The notes: a model not told the origin generated them from the letters alone. A DNA stretch of 64,000 bases from Arctopsyche grandis (GCF_051622035.1 NC_135362.1:26099001-26163000); one strand, 5' to 3'. Shown: positions 1-10,566, counted from the stretch's first letter. Program-made: numbers and translations.

Positions 1-540
1 TCCAGTTTTTCTCATTATATAGAACAAAACAGTTTTTTCATATCTTTGTCAGACTGATTATCACCTTTTTCGCCATTCCTATTCTCCTGCGGATTTCTAA
101 TTGGCATGCCCCTTCTCTCGAGGTCAAGGCACTTAAGTAAATACAATCTTTAACTTCCTAATAGGATTTTCTTTACGGTCGCTTTCCTCGAGTCTGAGGG
201 TAGCTTTCCCGTCTTCTAACTTCCATAATCCGGCTCGTAATGGTTCTCGACACCCAGCAGCTCGCAGTGAATCGAAATACAGTTTTTCCGTGGCAACCTG
301 ACCTGGTCACTCCATCTTGTTAGGAATCATCCTCTTCCTCTGCTTCCCTCAATGCTTTCAAGAAAGTTTCAGGCTGTCTTAGTCTCACTTCACGGTGTGC
401 CCAAAGAACTGGAAGATACGCCTAAGACAAAAGGATGAGAGATATTGCCAACCCTCAAATCTTGCAGGATGGAGGCATTGCTTCTCCATAAAGTCTTTTG
501 AAGCATTGGAAATTATGATAGACTTGAATTTGTCAACAAA
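1..540. other. No recognisable feature; putative GOLPH3 intron 1
   Basis: I see no gene, RNA or repeat that I can name here. If the exon at 5819-5992 is the true first exon of GOLPH3, this stretch is part of its first intron and the rest of the gene lies to the left of the window. Confidence 0.4.
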
Positions 541-550
541 GAGGTTTACG

Positions 551-835
551 GCGAAAACACACTGAGTGGTATGGGACGTTACGTCCCTGGCTGGTAAACA
601 GTGGGTGTTCCATGATCGTAAACAGTGGGTATTTCCCAAACCGAAGTTTCGGGTGTAGTTGCACGTGCAGAATGCATATGTTTGGGAGGTCACACGTGTA
701 TGCATATCCAACCGACCAGTTTCTCCTATATTTCTTGAAATATGGGATCACTGTCAAGCATGGATAAATACAAGGATAAAATATCACCGAAAACACTCCA
801 TGGGATGATTTTTGGGATTGCGTACCATGTATATG
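551..835 (-). repeat. Interspersed repeat family A, copy 1
   Basis: This stretch is the reverse complement of about 51567-51830. Shared blocks include the end of a heptad-like motif with GCACGTGCA, a block reading TGGGATCACTGTCAAGC and one reading AAAACACTCC. Other copies lie at about 12362-12560, 43937-44120 and 51240-51840. No coding potential stands out, so it is probably a non-autonomous mobile element of unknown class. Confidence 0.6.
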
Positions 836-974
836 GGCTAGGGGTGCTGTTTTTTAACTCTCTGTTTCTACTCTACGAGGTACATAGTTTAACCATTTCA
901 TCCTCATTGCTGGTTATTAATGTTGTGTTGTCAGCGAGTCTTATATTAGAAATCTTGCTGCCACCTTTCCATCC

Positions 975-1102
975 AATCAGTATGTATTCGCCATATATAT
1001 ATATAAAAAAGATGATACTTCAAATGTACATATATATGAATCAGTATGTATTCGCCATATATATATATAAAAAAGATGATACTTCAAATGTACATATATA
1101 TG
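975..1102. repeat. Tandem duplication of a 64-bp unit (2 copies)
   Basis: Positions 975-1038 and 1039-1102 are identical 64-bp units, each starting AATCAGTATGTATTCGCC and containing (AT)6 followed by A6. The only open frame across it is a by-product of the repeat. Confidence 0.85.
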
Positions 1103-1184
1103 AACATAATAAAAATAATATAAAACCTTCCCGAATTTAAATCCTATTGAGCGATATGGAAACCTTACAACAAGGAACTCTGAG

Positions 1185-1265
1185 ATCAGGGTTGCCAGAC
1201 GTCTCTATTTGAGCGGGACTGTCCCGAGTTCAACAGACAAATCCCGAGTCCCGCATTGCCTCTGA
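1185..1265 (+). mobile_element. Probable hAT-type terminal fragment
   Basis: The stretch begins CAGGGTTGCCAGACGTC and then alternates GGGAC and GTCCC blocks. The reverse complement of 41285-41405 begins with the related TGACCATACGTCCCG and also alternates GGGAC and GTCCC; there it adjoins a hAT transposase C-terminal fragment. CAGGG-type ends are usual for hAT elements. From 1266 to 2040 I see only AT-rich sequence. Confidence 0.4.
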
Positions 1266-2050
1266 AAATCCCCACTTCACAAAATTTGTATATGTATAAA
1301 AATGTACGTAATTAGAAATGGTTTGAATTCAAAATTAACAAATTTCCATTCATTTAAGTCTTGTCCTTAAACCAAAAATGAAAATTTTCTTCAATTGAAG
1401 AATTGATAATATTATTTGAAATGTTGACCTTCTATACGAAGATGTCTGTTTATTAAACAAATTTTTACTGAAGCAAACGAGAAAAAAAAAAACGATGTAT
1501 GAGAAATGGATCATTCCGCTTGCAATAATTTTTATAAAATTGTGGCCCACATCCTCTCAATTCTACATTCCATTGCAATTTGCGAAAGAATATCTTGTCT
1601 AATAAGTGCAACCCAGAGAAAGGAGAGAAACAGATTATTGTTAGAAACCGTAGAAGCTGAATTAATGCAATTGTAATGACTAAAGAAATTTTTTATCGAG
1701 CAAAGCTGGCGAACATAATTTGAAATAAATTAAAATCTAGAAAAACTTTTAATAAAATAATGATTTTTTTACATATAAAACAAAATGTAATTCCTGTTAA
1801 TTGTATCAAATATATTTTATTAATTGTGGATTATTAAGTGACTATTTTTTATAGGGTACGATTTAACTGTACATTGAGAAAAATACTATGTACCTTAAAA
1901 AAAATCTCGAATTGTTGTGCATTATAAAGATGAAAGATCATTCGAAAAAATAGATTTTAGCATTAGAATAGATACAAAAAAGTGGCAACGTTGCAGTCTG
2001 CAGCTATTGACAAGTCAACTGTCAAAAGTGTTTACTTTTGTTTCTCACTA

Positions 2051-2220
2051 GTGAAATTATAATTTCACTAATGAAATTATAATTTCACTAATGAAATTAT
2101 AATTTCACTAATGAAATTATAATTTCACCAATGAAATTATAATTTCACTAATGAAATTATAATTTCACTAATGAAATTATAATTTCACTAATGAAATTAT
2201 AATTTCACTAGTGAAATGTA
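2051..2220. repeat. 20-bp palindromic minisatellite
   Basis: Eight 20-bp units run without spacing from 2051 to 2210, followed by a half unit. The unit is ATGAAATTATAATTTCACTA and contains the perfect 16-bp palindrome TGAAATTATAATTTCA. The two outer edges read CACTAGTGAAAT instead of CACTAATGAAAT, so the array itself has mirrored ends. One unit carries C for T at about 2129. It is not a CRISPR array, since there are no unique spacers. Confidence 0.9.
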
Positions 2221-2598
2221 ATCTTAAATATGTAAATAAAACCTAACCAAACGTTGGTTCGTATTTTGGCATTCGCGACATTGCCCATACAGTTCATCTA
2301 TCATTTTAATGCACATTTCATCCACTTTTTAAGTAGCAAATATTTTTTTCAATGATCAAAGCAAACTTTCTAATGCAATCTGTATCCGTCATTTAGAAAT
2401 GCACACAATTTTTTTGGTAATGTACAGAAACTTTTTTTAATGTACAAATTTTTTTTTAAATGCACATCTATTCTATAAAATGGACGTTTAAATTGTTCCC
2501 TTTTTTTATATGTTCTCTTCTACATGCATACATACATATGTATATGTATATTTAAATACATATTCATTATAATTTAATTAAAAACCTTTTTTTCTTAA

Positions 2599-4479
2599 GA
2601 GGGCTGGACACCAGCGCCTTGTCCATACAAACGTATTACACTTCTCCCTTCCTCATTTAAGGCACTAGAACTTAATAGTAAATAATACTAATATTTAAAA
2701 AAAATTAAATATATTTTAAAATTTTTTTGCAAAATTAAAAATATTTTGAATTTTGTTGAATACATCTGACTTGTATTCAACAAAAAACAAACACCTCAAA
2801 ATTCTTTCCACGCGAATATGATCCGTAGTGTGTTCTCAATAGTATGCAGAACAATAAGAAATTGACTTGCACACATGGGAGTGAAGTCATTCGAGTCACA
2901 ATAGGGTTGTATTAAATTTATTTAACGAAGACTGTGAAAACGAAATATTTCGTATGCATTGTGCATCAAGAAGTGCTAGTTAGTAAATCTGTTATTAAAT
3001 GCATGGAAGATGTGGAGTTAACTGTGGCAAAAGTATTAAATGCAATTAATACCAGTAGTAAATTGTCGAACATGTTTAGTTCTATATGAGAAATCAACGG
3101 TGAAAAACACAATATATTGCTCAATTACAATCATATTAGATGGTTAAGTTTTGACAACAGTGTTCAACGTCTTTGTGAATTAAATGATTATGTTATATCT
3201 GCTTTGGCCGTAAATCATAAAGATTTAAGTGATAAGCTTCAAAGTAATTATATAAAAGTGTCGATTTTATTCCTAAAGGATTTTTTGCCGCACATTAGTT
3301 CGATTAATAAACAACTACAAAAAAGTAACTTAACAATAATAGAAACCATGCTCATCATTGACAAACTAAAAAATATAGCGAAAAGCCTTGTGACAGAAGT
3401 TGAAAATGACAATTTTTCAATTTTATCTTGTTAGTGATTTCATAGATAAGATGACAGAAACAACTTCAAAATTAAAATTAAAACTTAAAATAATAGAGTG
3501 TCTTAAATCTCTGAATCTGGAACGTGATAAAAGGTTCGAAGAATTGAATTTTTTTAAAACTGTTTCTTTTGTATCTTCCCCTTTTATTATGATGAAAAAT
3601 AAAAATTTCCTAGTACTACAAAATAGATTAAAATCATTTTCAGTATTGAGGTTAATCAACTGGGCTAACGTAAAATATGCATTATTAGAAATTAGTCACG
3701 ATCAAGTACTTAATAACCATTTTAATAATATTTCGGTTCAAAAATTTTGGTCGGAAATACACGTTGACAATGATACCAATATAAAGATTTGGCAACAATT
3801 GTTTTATTAATATTGTCTATTTTTCCCACTACCGTATATTGCGAAAGATCATTCAGTGTTATGCACTTTATGCATTACACTGATAGACGCAAACTTAGAA
3901 GCAGCAATGCGGCTTGTACTGGAAGAAAGTAGTATTGAGCAATTTCCATTATTATTAAATAAATAGATACCAAAATGTTAAAATTTCTTTTATTTTATGA
4001 ATAAATTGATCCATTTTTTTTTGTAACTTTAATTTATTTGATTAAATTTGGTGCGGCCACCAGACATTTCCATGGGACTACTATTATCACCTGTGCGGCC
4101 ACGGTAAAATTTCGCCTGACAACCATTGGGTTTTATCTATCTTTTGATTAGTTATTTTTTATAGGAACTAGGAGCCGCCAAACATCAATAAAATCGCCTC
4201 TTTTTTACACCCACGAAGAGTCCAGCGTGCTTATTTAACGGCCGATTTAAAAAAAATATGCGCATAGTTGCACAGAAAATATCTTTCTCATACTGATGAT
4301 GAAATTTTTTTAAAAATTGGTCCAGTTTCGGAGGAGAAAATAGGAGAATACGAAACCTCGATTTTGTCAATTTAAAATACGTTTTATCTGGTCGAAGCGC
4401 AACTGACACATTCACTCTATATATATATATAAATATAAAGGAACGGCAACAAAATTAAGGTTTCGGGTGTACAGCCCTC
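2599..4479 (-). mobile_element. TTAA-flanked TIR element with an internal hAT insertion
   Basis: Both ends are flanked by TTAA (2595-2598 and 4480-4483) with inverted ends GAGGGCTGGACACC / GGTGTACAGCCCTC. Compared with the 436-bp copies at 24118-24553 and 29435-29870, the outer parts (about 2599-2668 and 4119-4479) match the short form in reverse orientation. The central part of roughly 1.45 kb is extra and holds a broken hAT transposase. TTAA duplication is typical of piggyBac-type elements, but the ends do not start with CCC; a TA duplication with an AGAGGG end is equally consistent. Confidence 0.65.
2947..3966 (+). pseudogene. Degraded hAT-family transposase (ZBED/SCAND3-like)
   Basis: Broken reading frames read in order like the C-terminal half of a hAT transposase of the type related to ZBED5, FAM200 and SCAND3. 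Near 2950 there is CIVHQEVLVSKS. At about 3130 there is a block with IRWLS followed by RLCELND. At about 3820-3880 is the dimerisation-region signature CERSFS. At least three frame breaks or stops separate these blocks (a stop near 3089, an overlapping frame change near 3400-3432, a stop at 3808), so the protein is dead. It lies inside the TTAA-flanked element, as if inserted there. The N-terminal BED finger and first catalytic Asp region are not visible. Confidence 0.75.
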
Positions 4480-4628
4480 TTAATTTCTTCATTATTTTTT
4501 TTTTGATCGTTCGAAATAGTGAATGTCCCGTTCTGTGACTTTAGTATAAAAAAGTTTGTTATGCAAATCTAGACATGTATTTACTATCAAATTTGTTATA
4601 TTATCTCACATACATACATACTTATATA

Positions 4629-5534
4629 TAGAGGTTGTGATCGAGAAATCTCGTCTCGAGATTTCTCGAGAAATTTTGATTCTCGTTTCTCGAGAATAAT
4701 TTATTGTAAAATTTCGAGATTCTCATTTCTCGAGAATATTTTATTATGAAAATTCGAGATTCTCGTATCTCGAGAAATCGTTTATTAGAATCTCGAAAAT
4801 ATCGAGAATGTTCTTAATTTATCACTACATGTTTTTGTTCAATAAACTGACTGATTTGTATACTTGTTAACTCGTAAATAATTTTGTGAAGTATTGTAAT
4901 ATGTATAGATGGTCAGTATTTTTATTATTTGTCCGGTAAGTTATTATTCGGTCATCATATAAGTACATATACACATGTTACAACGAAATCACACTTAGAT
5001 ATTAATCAATTTATAGTCAGTATTTTAATATGCATAGATGATCAATATTTTTGCAAAGCCGGGTAGTAACACTGGGAATTTTATAAAATTATTTTTTACA
5101 TATTGTTATTTTTACTATTTTAAATTACTTTTGTATATTTTTATTTTCTTTTCATGCCTTCTTTTAAAATATTTTTTTTATATAATTTTACTTTTTTTTC
5201 TATTCAATGTTCTATATTGTATCTCTCTATATCTTTCTTTCGTCATGTCTTTAATAAAGTTGTAAACCCCTGATATAATATACATATGTAGTGTTTGTGT
5301 CCTTTTGATTTTTGTATGTTGTCAAGTTTATATCAATTCACTATATTAAAAAAAAAATTATACTTTCTCGAGAATTCTCGAGAATCTCGAGAAACAAAAA
5401 AAGAAAATCTCGAATTCTCGAGATTCAAATATTTCGAGAAAATAAGATTCTCAAATCTCGAGATTCAAATATTCCGAGAAAAGGAGATTCTCGAATCTCG
5501 AGAATCAAAAAAAGTCGAGAAATCACAACCTCTA
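4629..5534. mobile_element. Non-autonomous hAT element with CTCGAG-rich subterminal repeats
   Basis: The 906-bp element has 13-bp terminal inverted repeats TAGAGGTTGTGAT / ATCACAACCTCTA and is flanked by a perfect 8-bp target duplication CTTATATA (4621-4628 and 5535-5542), diagnostic of hAT. About 180 bp inside each end are packed with variants of TTCTCGAGAA and CTCGAGATT in both orientations, resembling the clustered transposase-binding subterminal repeats of hAT elements. The interior (about 4820-5350) is AT-rich without a credible transposase. Confidence 0.88.
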
Positions 5535-5818
5535 CTTATATAGTCTTTGGAATGGATGGGATGGAGGCATATAAAATGTTTTGTACACATATCTAAAACA
5601 TGAAGGTGATGGGTAGGAAATGTTCAGTTTGAAAAACATGACGATTTGAGTCGATTGTAAACAAAGTCTCCGTAGAACATGAGAAATGGCAGGATTTTGA
5701 CGTATGACATTCGGTGGTAGGGTGAGTGGGGGCATTGACGCGTGGGCATCTGTCACAATAGACGGGGAGAGGAGAGAGGAGAGGAGAGGAGAACGAGAAG
5801 GTGAACCGGAATGAGAAC

Positions 5819-5992
5819 CTCCTTGTCTTTGAGGCCGAGCAGCAGCACTTCCTCCATGAGCGTGAGTCGGGTCTCCTTGGAGTCGGCGTCATCGGGTCGG
5901 CGATCGTCCGCCTCGGCCTCCGGAGAGCCAGGAGTCGGCTGCGCGCCTCGCGACACGTTGCGTCTCTGCACCAGACCCGACGGACGCTCCAT
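5819..5992 (-). CDS. GOLPH3: Golgi phosphoprotein 3, first coding exon (partial gene)
   Basis: This exon encodes 58 residues that match the N-terminus of GOLPH3 (Drosophila sauron), a peripheral trans-Golgi protein that binds PI4P and links Golgi membranes to the actomyosin system and glycosyltransferase retention. Recognisable parts are SGLVQRR near the start, an acidic linker, and the invariant DSKETRLTLMEEVLLLGLKD just before the splice site. The start at 5992 is chosen because it gives the short family-type leader; the frame is open further upstream but that part reads like GA/GT-rich 5' UTR. The exon ends in phase 0 before GTTCTC, a weak donor. No later exon (expected to begin GYTSFWND) is visible between here and position 1, so they should lie left of the window. 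GC content is far above the surroundings, as for a promoter-proximal exon. A truncated retrocopy is the alternative. Confidence 0.8.
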
Positions 5993-6239
5993 CTCACCCG
6001 CTCCGACTCCTACTCCGACTCCGACGCAACTCTCCTCAACTCCGAAATACGACCTCCACGCAGATCCTCGTCTCCGAACTCGCCACTCGCCACTCGCCAC
6101 AACACTACCTCTGGGAACCACGCCGACAACTTGACGCTCCTCTCCAACATTTACACACCTGTCAAAATACATTCGACGCTGTTTGTTTTAAAATTTATGT
6201 CGTCATTTTTAGTATTTACCGTATATTGTTGACTTTAAA

Positions 6240-6930
6240 AAAATCCCTGTTTTGAAGTTCTGTTCGTTGCTGCTTATTTTGTGCAACGTTGGATCCGGGA
6301 TTTTTTCAAGAGGTGTGATATTTCAGAATAATAAATCAATAAATACGAAACTTTATCATTGACATAAAATGCACGCTGACTATAAAATAAAAAAAAATGG
6401 CTAGAAAAGTTGGTGTATTATGTAGATTAAGAAATATTTTAAGTAAAAAAAGTAAAATTTTAGTTGTAAGATCGCCAATTTAGTAGTCGGCGGTCATCAG
6501 TGTAAGACCGTATCCCGGTCTAACGAAACACGTATTGTGTAGTTTGAAAGAGGATCGTTTATTTGCGTTCAATTGGTACAATGGTTATTGTATGTACGAA
6601 GAGGTTTCTTCGGAGAAGTGATCTGTTTGAACTCCAGAGGCTCACTCTGCCGGTGGAGGTTGCTGCGTTGCTTTATAAACGTTTTGGGTTGAAGTGTGTC
6701 GTGTGCACATCTTTTGTTCTTGGTACTCGCGCTGCCCTAGTTATGCTGCGAGCGTGGTTTTATGGGTTCATACGCCTGGACGTAGTTCGTGGTTTTTATG
6801 GGTTCAGTGAGTTCTTCCTTTGTTTCCAAGATACGTGTATAGAAACACGTGTCGACCTTTTGACGAGGCGAGCGTGTGCCATGCGTTAATGACTTTCCTG
6901 GATATGTGTTGCAGTGACCTGATGAGATCA
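6240..6930. other. GOLPH3 upstream region; unrecognised
   Basis: This stretch lies upstream of the GOLPH3 exon. Part of it (about 6480-6930) is less AT-rich and has an open frame of 108 codons on the plus strand with no recognisable motif. I cannot assign a function. Confidence 0.3.
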
Positions 6931-6956
6931 TTTCAGTTGTACTATATGCCTACATA

Positions 6957-7462
6957 GTGTTTAATTCAATTGTCTTGCCACATGTGGTTTATTGTGCCAC
7001 TGTGCTTAATTTGTTTGGTGGCCAAGATTTAGAAAAAATGCAAAAAATACAGAATAAAGCTATGAGAGCTATTTTGAATGTGAGTAGATTTAAGAGTATT
7101 GGAAGTATGTTAGATGAATTAGGATGGATGAGTATTAGAATTAGTCTAAATATTAGTACATTGTCTTTTGTTTATAAGTTAGATCATAAGTTATTACCTA
7201 AGTATTTTGATGATTATATAATAGTAAGAAAGAATAAGACGGCTGGGGGTGTTTTTCACAGGGGTGTGCTCATGTATAATGCCCTCCCTGAGTGCGTCAG
7301 GTCTGCTAAAAACATGGATGCATTCCTGCGAGGTGCGAAGAGACACCTCTGTGAGGAACAGTACATATAAGTTAATTATAAATTTGAGTTAAGTATAATA
7401 ATTAAGATGTATTTTTAAATTAGCTTGATAGCTAAAATATATATAAATAAATAAATAAATAT
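6957..7462 (+). pseudogene. 3' end of a non-LTR retrotransposon (Jockey-like ORF2 C-terminus)
   Basis: A 137-codon open frame (6957-7370) has the layout of the C-terminal tail of LINE ORF2 proteins: IVLPHVVYC, then KMQKIQNKAMRAIL, then MLDELGWMS, a conserved K-LPKYF stretch, and a final YNALPECVR. It is followed by AT-rich sequence and a short TAAATA tandem tail near 7441-7461, as expected for a 5'-truncated insertion. The reverse transcriptase core is absent. Confidence 0.75.
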
Positions 7463-7555
7463 CTAGTAATAAAGGGTAATTGGATTATTGGTCACATTAC
7501 GATCGTCCAAAAGACAATTTTTGCCATGAAAATCGCGAATATGAAATATATGAAT

Positions 7556-7722
7556 GGTGCTGTGGCGGCTCGCTATACGACATGGTCGAGTTTGATCACC
7601 TTCCTGCGAGTGGGGACCAACTCGATTATGTTTGGAGCTAGCCACCTCACTCTGCCTTCAGCTGTCATAAATAAAACACGTGCATTAACATGCCAGTCGT
7701 CTCATTCGTTCATCCCCCATAG
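7556..7722. repeat. Dispersed repeat, copy 1 (paired with 8579-8742)
   Basis: It begins GTGGCGGCTCGCTATA and ends near GTCTCATTCGTTCATCC. The same sequence with scattered differences is present in the same orientation at 8579-8742. The sequence between them holds a LINE tail and a solo LTR. Confidence 0.75.
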
Positions 7723-7871
7723 TGCCATTGACATTTGTCACATCTCTCTTCATTATCTGCACCACTTCCTAAGTTACGGAAGTCGCGACCATTTAGAAAG
7801 GTTGAGTTAGTTTATTTAATTATTAATTTATTAAGAATTATTTTTTTTCTATGTCATGTTTTACTTAATTA

Positions 7872-8383
7872 TGTAACGTGACGTTCTCCCCGTGGTCCCA
7901 TAGGGCAACCCTCGCCCTTTTATTTCGAGTGGCAACTCAGAAAAGCGCGCGATATATGCGCGTGCGCAACGAGAGCGAGTCTCTCACCCACCAACCATCG
8001 CTGAAAAAGGATCTATCCTGTGCACGTCACCCGGGGAGACGGGGCCCAGAGATCCGCCATCTTGCTGAAGAACCGCTGTGAGGTCGAGTGCAGCATCACT
8101 CTCTCCCAAGAGTTCCAGCCAACGTCCTCGTATTGCTCACACCGTTTCCGGAGAAACGTCAGACGTGAGTGGACCGGCCTGGATCATAGAGCCAGCTGTC
8201 CCGAACAGGAGGAAGCTGTTATCAACGAGACGATTTGCAGTCAGGAACCTCCTCGACTATTTAAACTGTATCCCAAGGCTAGTTCACGTTTCCCTATAAC
8301 CCGACCCTGGAAGAGCGACGTATCCGCCCTCTGGATCTCCCACCGCGAGATCAGTCTAAGCGTGCGTAAAACCATCCGTTACA
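7872..8383. mobile_element. Solo LTR of a Gypsy- or BEL-type retrotransposon
   Basis: A 512-bp, GC-richer block starts TGTAACG and ends CGTTACA, giving 7-bp inverted LTR termini. It is flanked by a 4-bp direct repeat ATTA (7868-7871 and 8384-8387). No internal coding region or second LTR is present, so recombination has probably removed the rest. The flanks look like the AT-rich 3' UTR of one LINE that was interrupted by the insertion. The open frames inside are incidental. Confidence 0.75.
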
Positions 8384-8560
8384 ATTATCTTTTCTTTATT
8401 TAATTTGTATATTTGTATATCTAATTTGTTTATTTTAGTTGTATTTCATGTACCCTTTCTTAATCTTTTTAGCACACTCGTCGCTTTGGAGCAATCTGTT
8501 AGACGAGTGTGCTTGATTAATTGATGTTGTATAATAAATAAATAAATAAATAAATTTGGC
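8384..8560 (+). mobile_element. LINE 3' UTR tail
   Basis: AT-rich sequence ends in (AAAT)n/(TAAA)n at about 8535-8557. It contains an inverted pair CACACTCGTC / GACGAGTGTG shortly before the tail. Small hairpins followed by A-rich tandem tails are usual for LINE 3' ends. Confidence 0.5.
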
Positions 8561-8578
8561 ACTCGAGTTCTCGTTAGT

Positions 8579-8742
8579 ATAGTGGCGGCTCGCTGTAGGA
8601 CATGGTCGAGTTCGGTCACCTTTCTGCGAGTTGGGACCAACTCGGCTGTGTTCAGAGTGGCTATCGAACTCCGTCTCTGGCTCTCATAATAAAAGCACGT
8701 GCATCAACATGCCAGTCGTCTCATTCGTTCATCCCCATAGTA
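8579..8742. repeat. Dispersed repeat, copy 2 (paired with 7556-7722)
   Basis: This is a diverged copy of 7556-7722 in the same orientation, ending just before the MITE at 8746. Confidence 0.75.
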
Positions 8743-8745
8743 TAA

Positions 8746-8924
8746 AGGTCTGACCGCACTATACGGCCGTCGACTGCTGCAGCACGACACAACACGGCAA
8801 AGTTGATACTAAAGGCAACTCTGTCGCGTGACGCGTAGTGCGCTATATCTCATACAATTTCATACAAACAATATTTGGCCGCACGCTGCCGTTCGTGTCG
8901 CAGACGCATAGTGCGGTCAGACCT
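8746..8924. mobile_element. PIF/Harbinger-type MITE, copy 1
   Basis: The 179-bp element has 17-bp perfect terminal inverted repeats AGGTCTGACCGCACTAT / ATAGTGCGGTCAGACCT and a 3-bp target duplication TAA on both sides (8743-8745 and 8925-8927). A second copy of the same length lies at 58192-58370. TWA duplications point to the PIF/Harbinger superfamily. No coding capacity. Confidence 0.85.
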
Positions 8925-9017
8925 TAATAGTTAACGTTATTAATTCAGAGCATCGTAACCTCTGGATATTCGCGGCACACATTCGTTTACGACTCGTAGA
9001 TTTTGTCAGCTACGTAC

Positions 9018-9188
9018 ATACATGTGTACTTCATCGGCAGTCGCCAGCTATTCCGTATATGCATAGGTGACAAAACGCTAACTAATATCGGTTTTTTCCC
9101 TCACCGCGATCTCACTCGCATGCGTTAGATCGAAGTGCTGTTCGCAGCACAAATACTGTCGGGGCACTCAGGTTAAGATGCTCTGGTT
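9018..9188. repeat. Dispersed repeat family B, uninterrupted copy
   Basis: The block TGTACTTCATCGGCAGTCG through AAGTGCTGTTCG recurs at 36040-36383, where a MITE splits it after the TTA of GCATTA. The present copy reads CGTTAGATCGAAG at the corresponding site and so represents the empty target. Confidence 0.75.
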
Positions 9189-9290
9189 AGTATGATGGAC
9201 TTTTCGGCTGCCAGATGTTCCGTTATAGAGATTTTAGTGACCTTTTGGCGAGCGCTTTGTGACCAATAATCACCGAACCGTAATTAAGAG
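9188..9290. mobile_element. Half copy of the CGGTTCGGTGATTATT MITE family
   Basis: It ends AATAATCACCGAACCG and contains GATTTTAGTGAC, matching the right half of the element at 10381-10566. A second half copy runs at about 10128-10217. Confidence 0.6.
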
Positions 9291-9599
9291 ACCTATGAAT
9301 TTAGGATGCAGTGTATTTGGGCGAATGAATGCCGTATTAACATCTAAAATGCTACTGTGATTCGTGCCGATTTTACTAATGCTATTCGTGCCGATTTTAC
9401 CAAGACAGTGCTGGTTTTTTAGGTATATGTCCTGGTAAGTCGTGAGATTCAAACTAACACACTTTTTTATGTCATAGAATTTGTTTACCTAATAACTCCC
9501 GAACTCCCGGAAACGATGATCTCACTACATAACTGCACACCAATTAAACTTAAGGTATAGCATACAGAGGAAAACCTCGACCCCGTAGGAATCTTTCAG

Positions 9600-10000
9600 A
9601 ACGTGATCTCACCAGCCATGGTGGAACGTATGTATCTTCCTTGTCTACAGAATGTATTTGGACGAATGAATGCCGTATTGAAATCTAAAATGCCACCGTG
9701 CATGAATAAAAAGATCTTCGATCGATGTGTTTTGCCAGTGTTGATGACATATGGATGTGAAACTTGGATATTAAATGCTAGAATACTAAATAAGGTCCAG
9801 TGCACTAGAGAGATAAAAAACGGAATACATTAGTTAAAAGTATGACAAAGGTGATTGATGTAATAGTAAGAGTAAAAACTTTAAATGTCAATGGGCGGGT
9901 CACGTAGTCAGAAGAACGGAGGACAGATCGAAGAAAGAAGTGCTCGAATGGTACCCAATTCATCCAGCAGTGGATGGCGAATGGCTGTGAATGATGATGA
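9600..10000 (+). pseudogene. RTE-like LINE ORF2 C-terminal fragment
   Basis: Residues FGRMNAVLKSKM, FDRCVLPVLMTYGCETW and, after a frame break, MGGSRSQKNG-like remnants of WAGHVVRRTDDR correspond to the region after the reverse transcriptase core in RTE-clade LINEs. The end reads as a deleted form of the tail that reaches VDGEWL, followed by an ATGATGATGATA-type 3' end. The first third of the polymerase is missing and there is an internal stop at 9831, so it is inactive. Confidence 0.7.
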
Positions 10001-10380
10001 TATATCCACAAACAGTAATTGGATTATTACGCACATTGCAATCGCCCAAAAGACAATTTTTGCCATGAAAATTGCGAATACGGAATTTTGGCACTCGAGT
10101 TCTCGTTAGTATGATAGTTATGGTTAGTATGATGGACTTTTCGGCTGCCAGATGTTCCATTATAGAGATTTTAGTGACTTTTGGGTGAGCGCTTTGTGAC
10201 CAATAATCACCGAACCCCACGAACATAGCAGATTTTGGAAAGTCAACAATCTTTTTGTTAATTAACTTATTTCAATGATATTTTAACATTTAAGACGATT
10301 GAAATTAATGACTTAAAGCCAAAATACAGACTTTTAATAATCACTATTTAATACCTAACGGGTATGTATGGACGTGTGTG

Positions 10381-10566
10381 GTTCGGTGATTATTCCGCAC
10401 AAAGTGATCTCTTACGCGTCACTAAAATATAATATTTGCCACTCGAGTCCTCGTTAAAATTTTAGTTCTCGTTAGTATGACGGACTTTTCGGCTGCCAGA
10501 TGTTCCGTTATAGAGATATTAGTGACTTTTGGGCGAGCGTTTTGTGCGCAATGATCACCAAACCGT
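10381..10566. mobile_element. TIR MITE of the CGGTTCGGTGATTATT family, full copy
   Basis: The left end reads GGTTCGGTGATTATTCCGC and the right end ATGATCACCAAACC; the inner arms GCGTCACTAAAAT and TATTAGTGAC are also inverted. Relatives are at 9188-9290, 10128-10217, 14121-14315 and 58926-59120. Confidence 0.7.

Noticed and set aside
742..1140. 132-codon plus-strand frame
   Set aside because: It runs from repeat family A through a 64-bp tandem duplication; no protein family features.
2051..2220. Possible CRISPR-like array
   Set aside because: Units are contiguous 20-bp palindromes without spacers, in a eukaryotic genome.
5801..6232. Plus-strand frames of 143 and 107 codons
   Set aside because: They are antisense to the GOLPH3 exon and its GC-rich leader, which has clear family residues on the minus strand.
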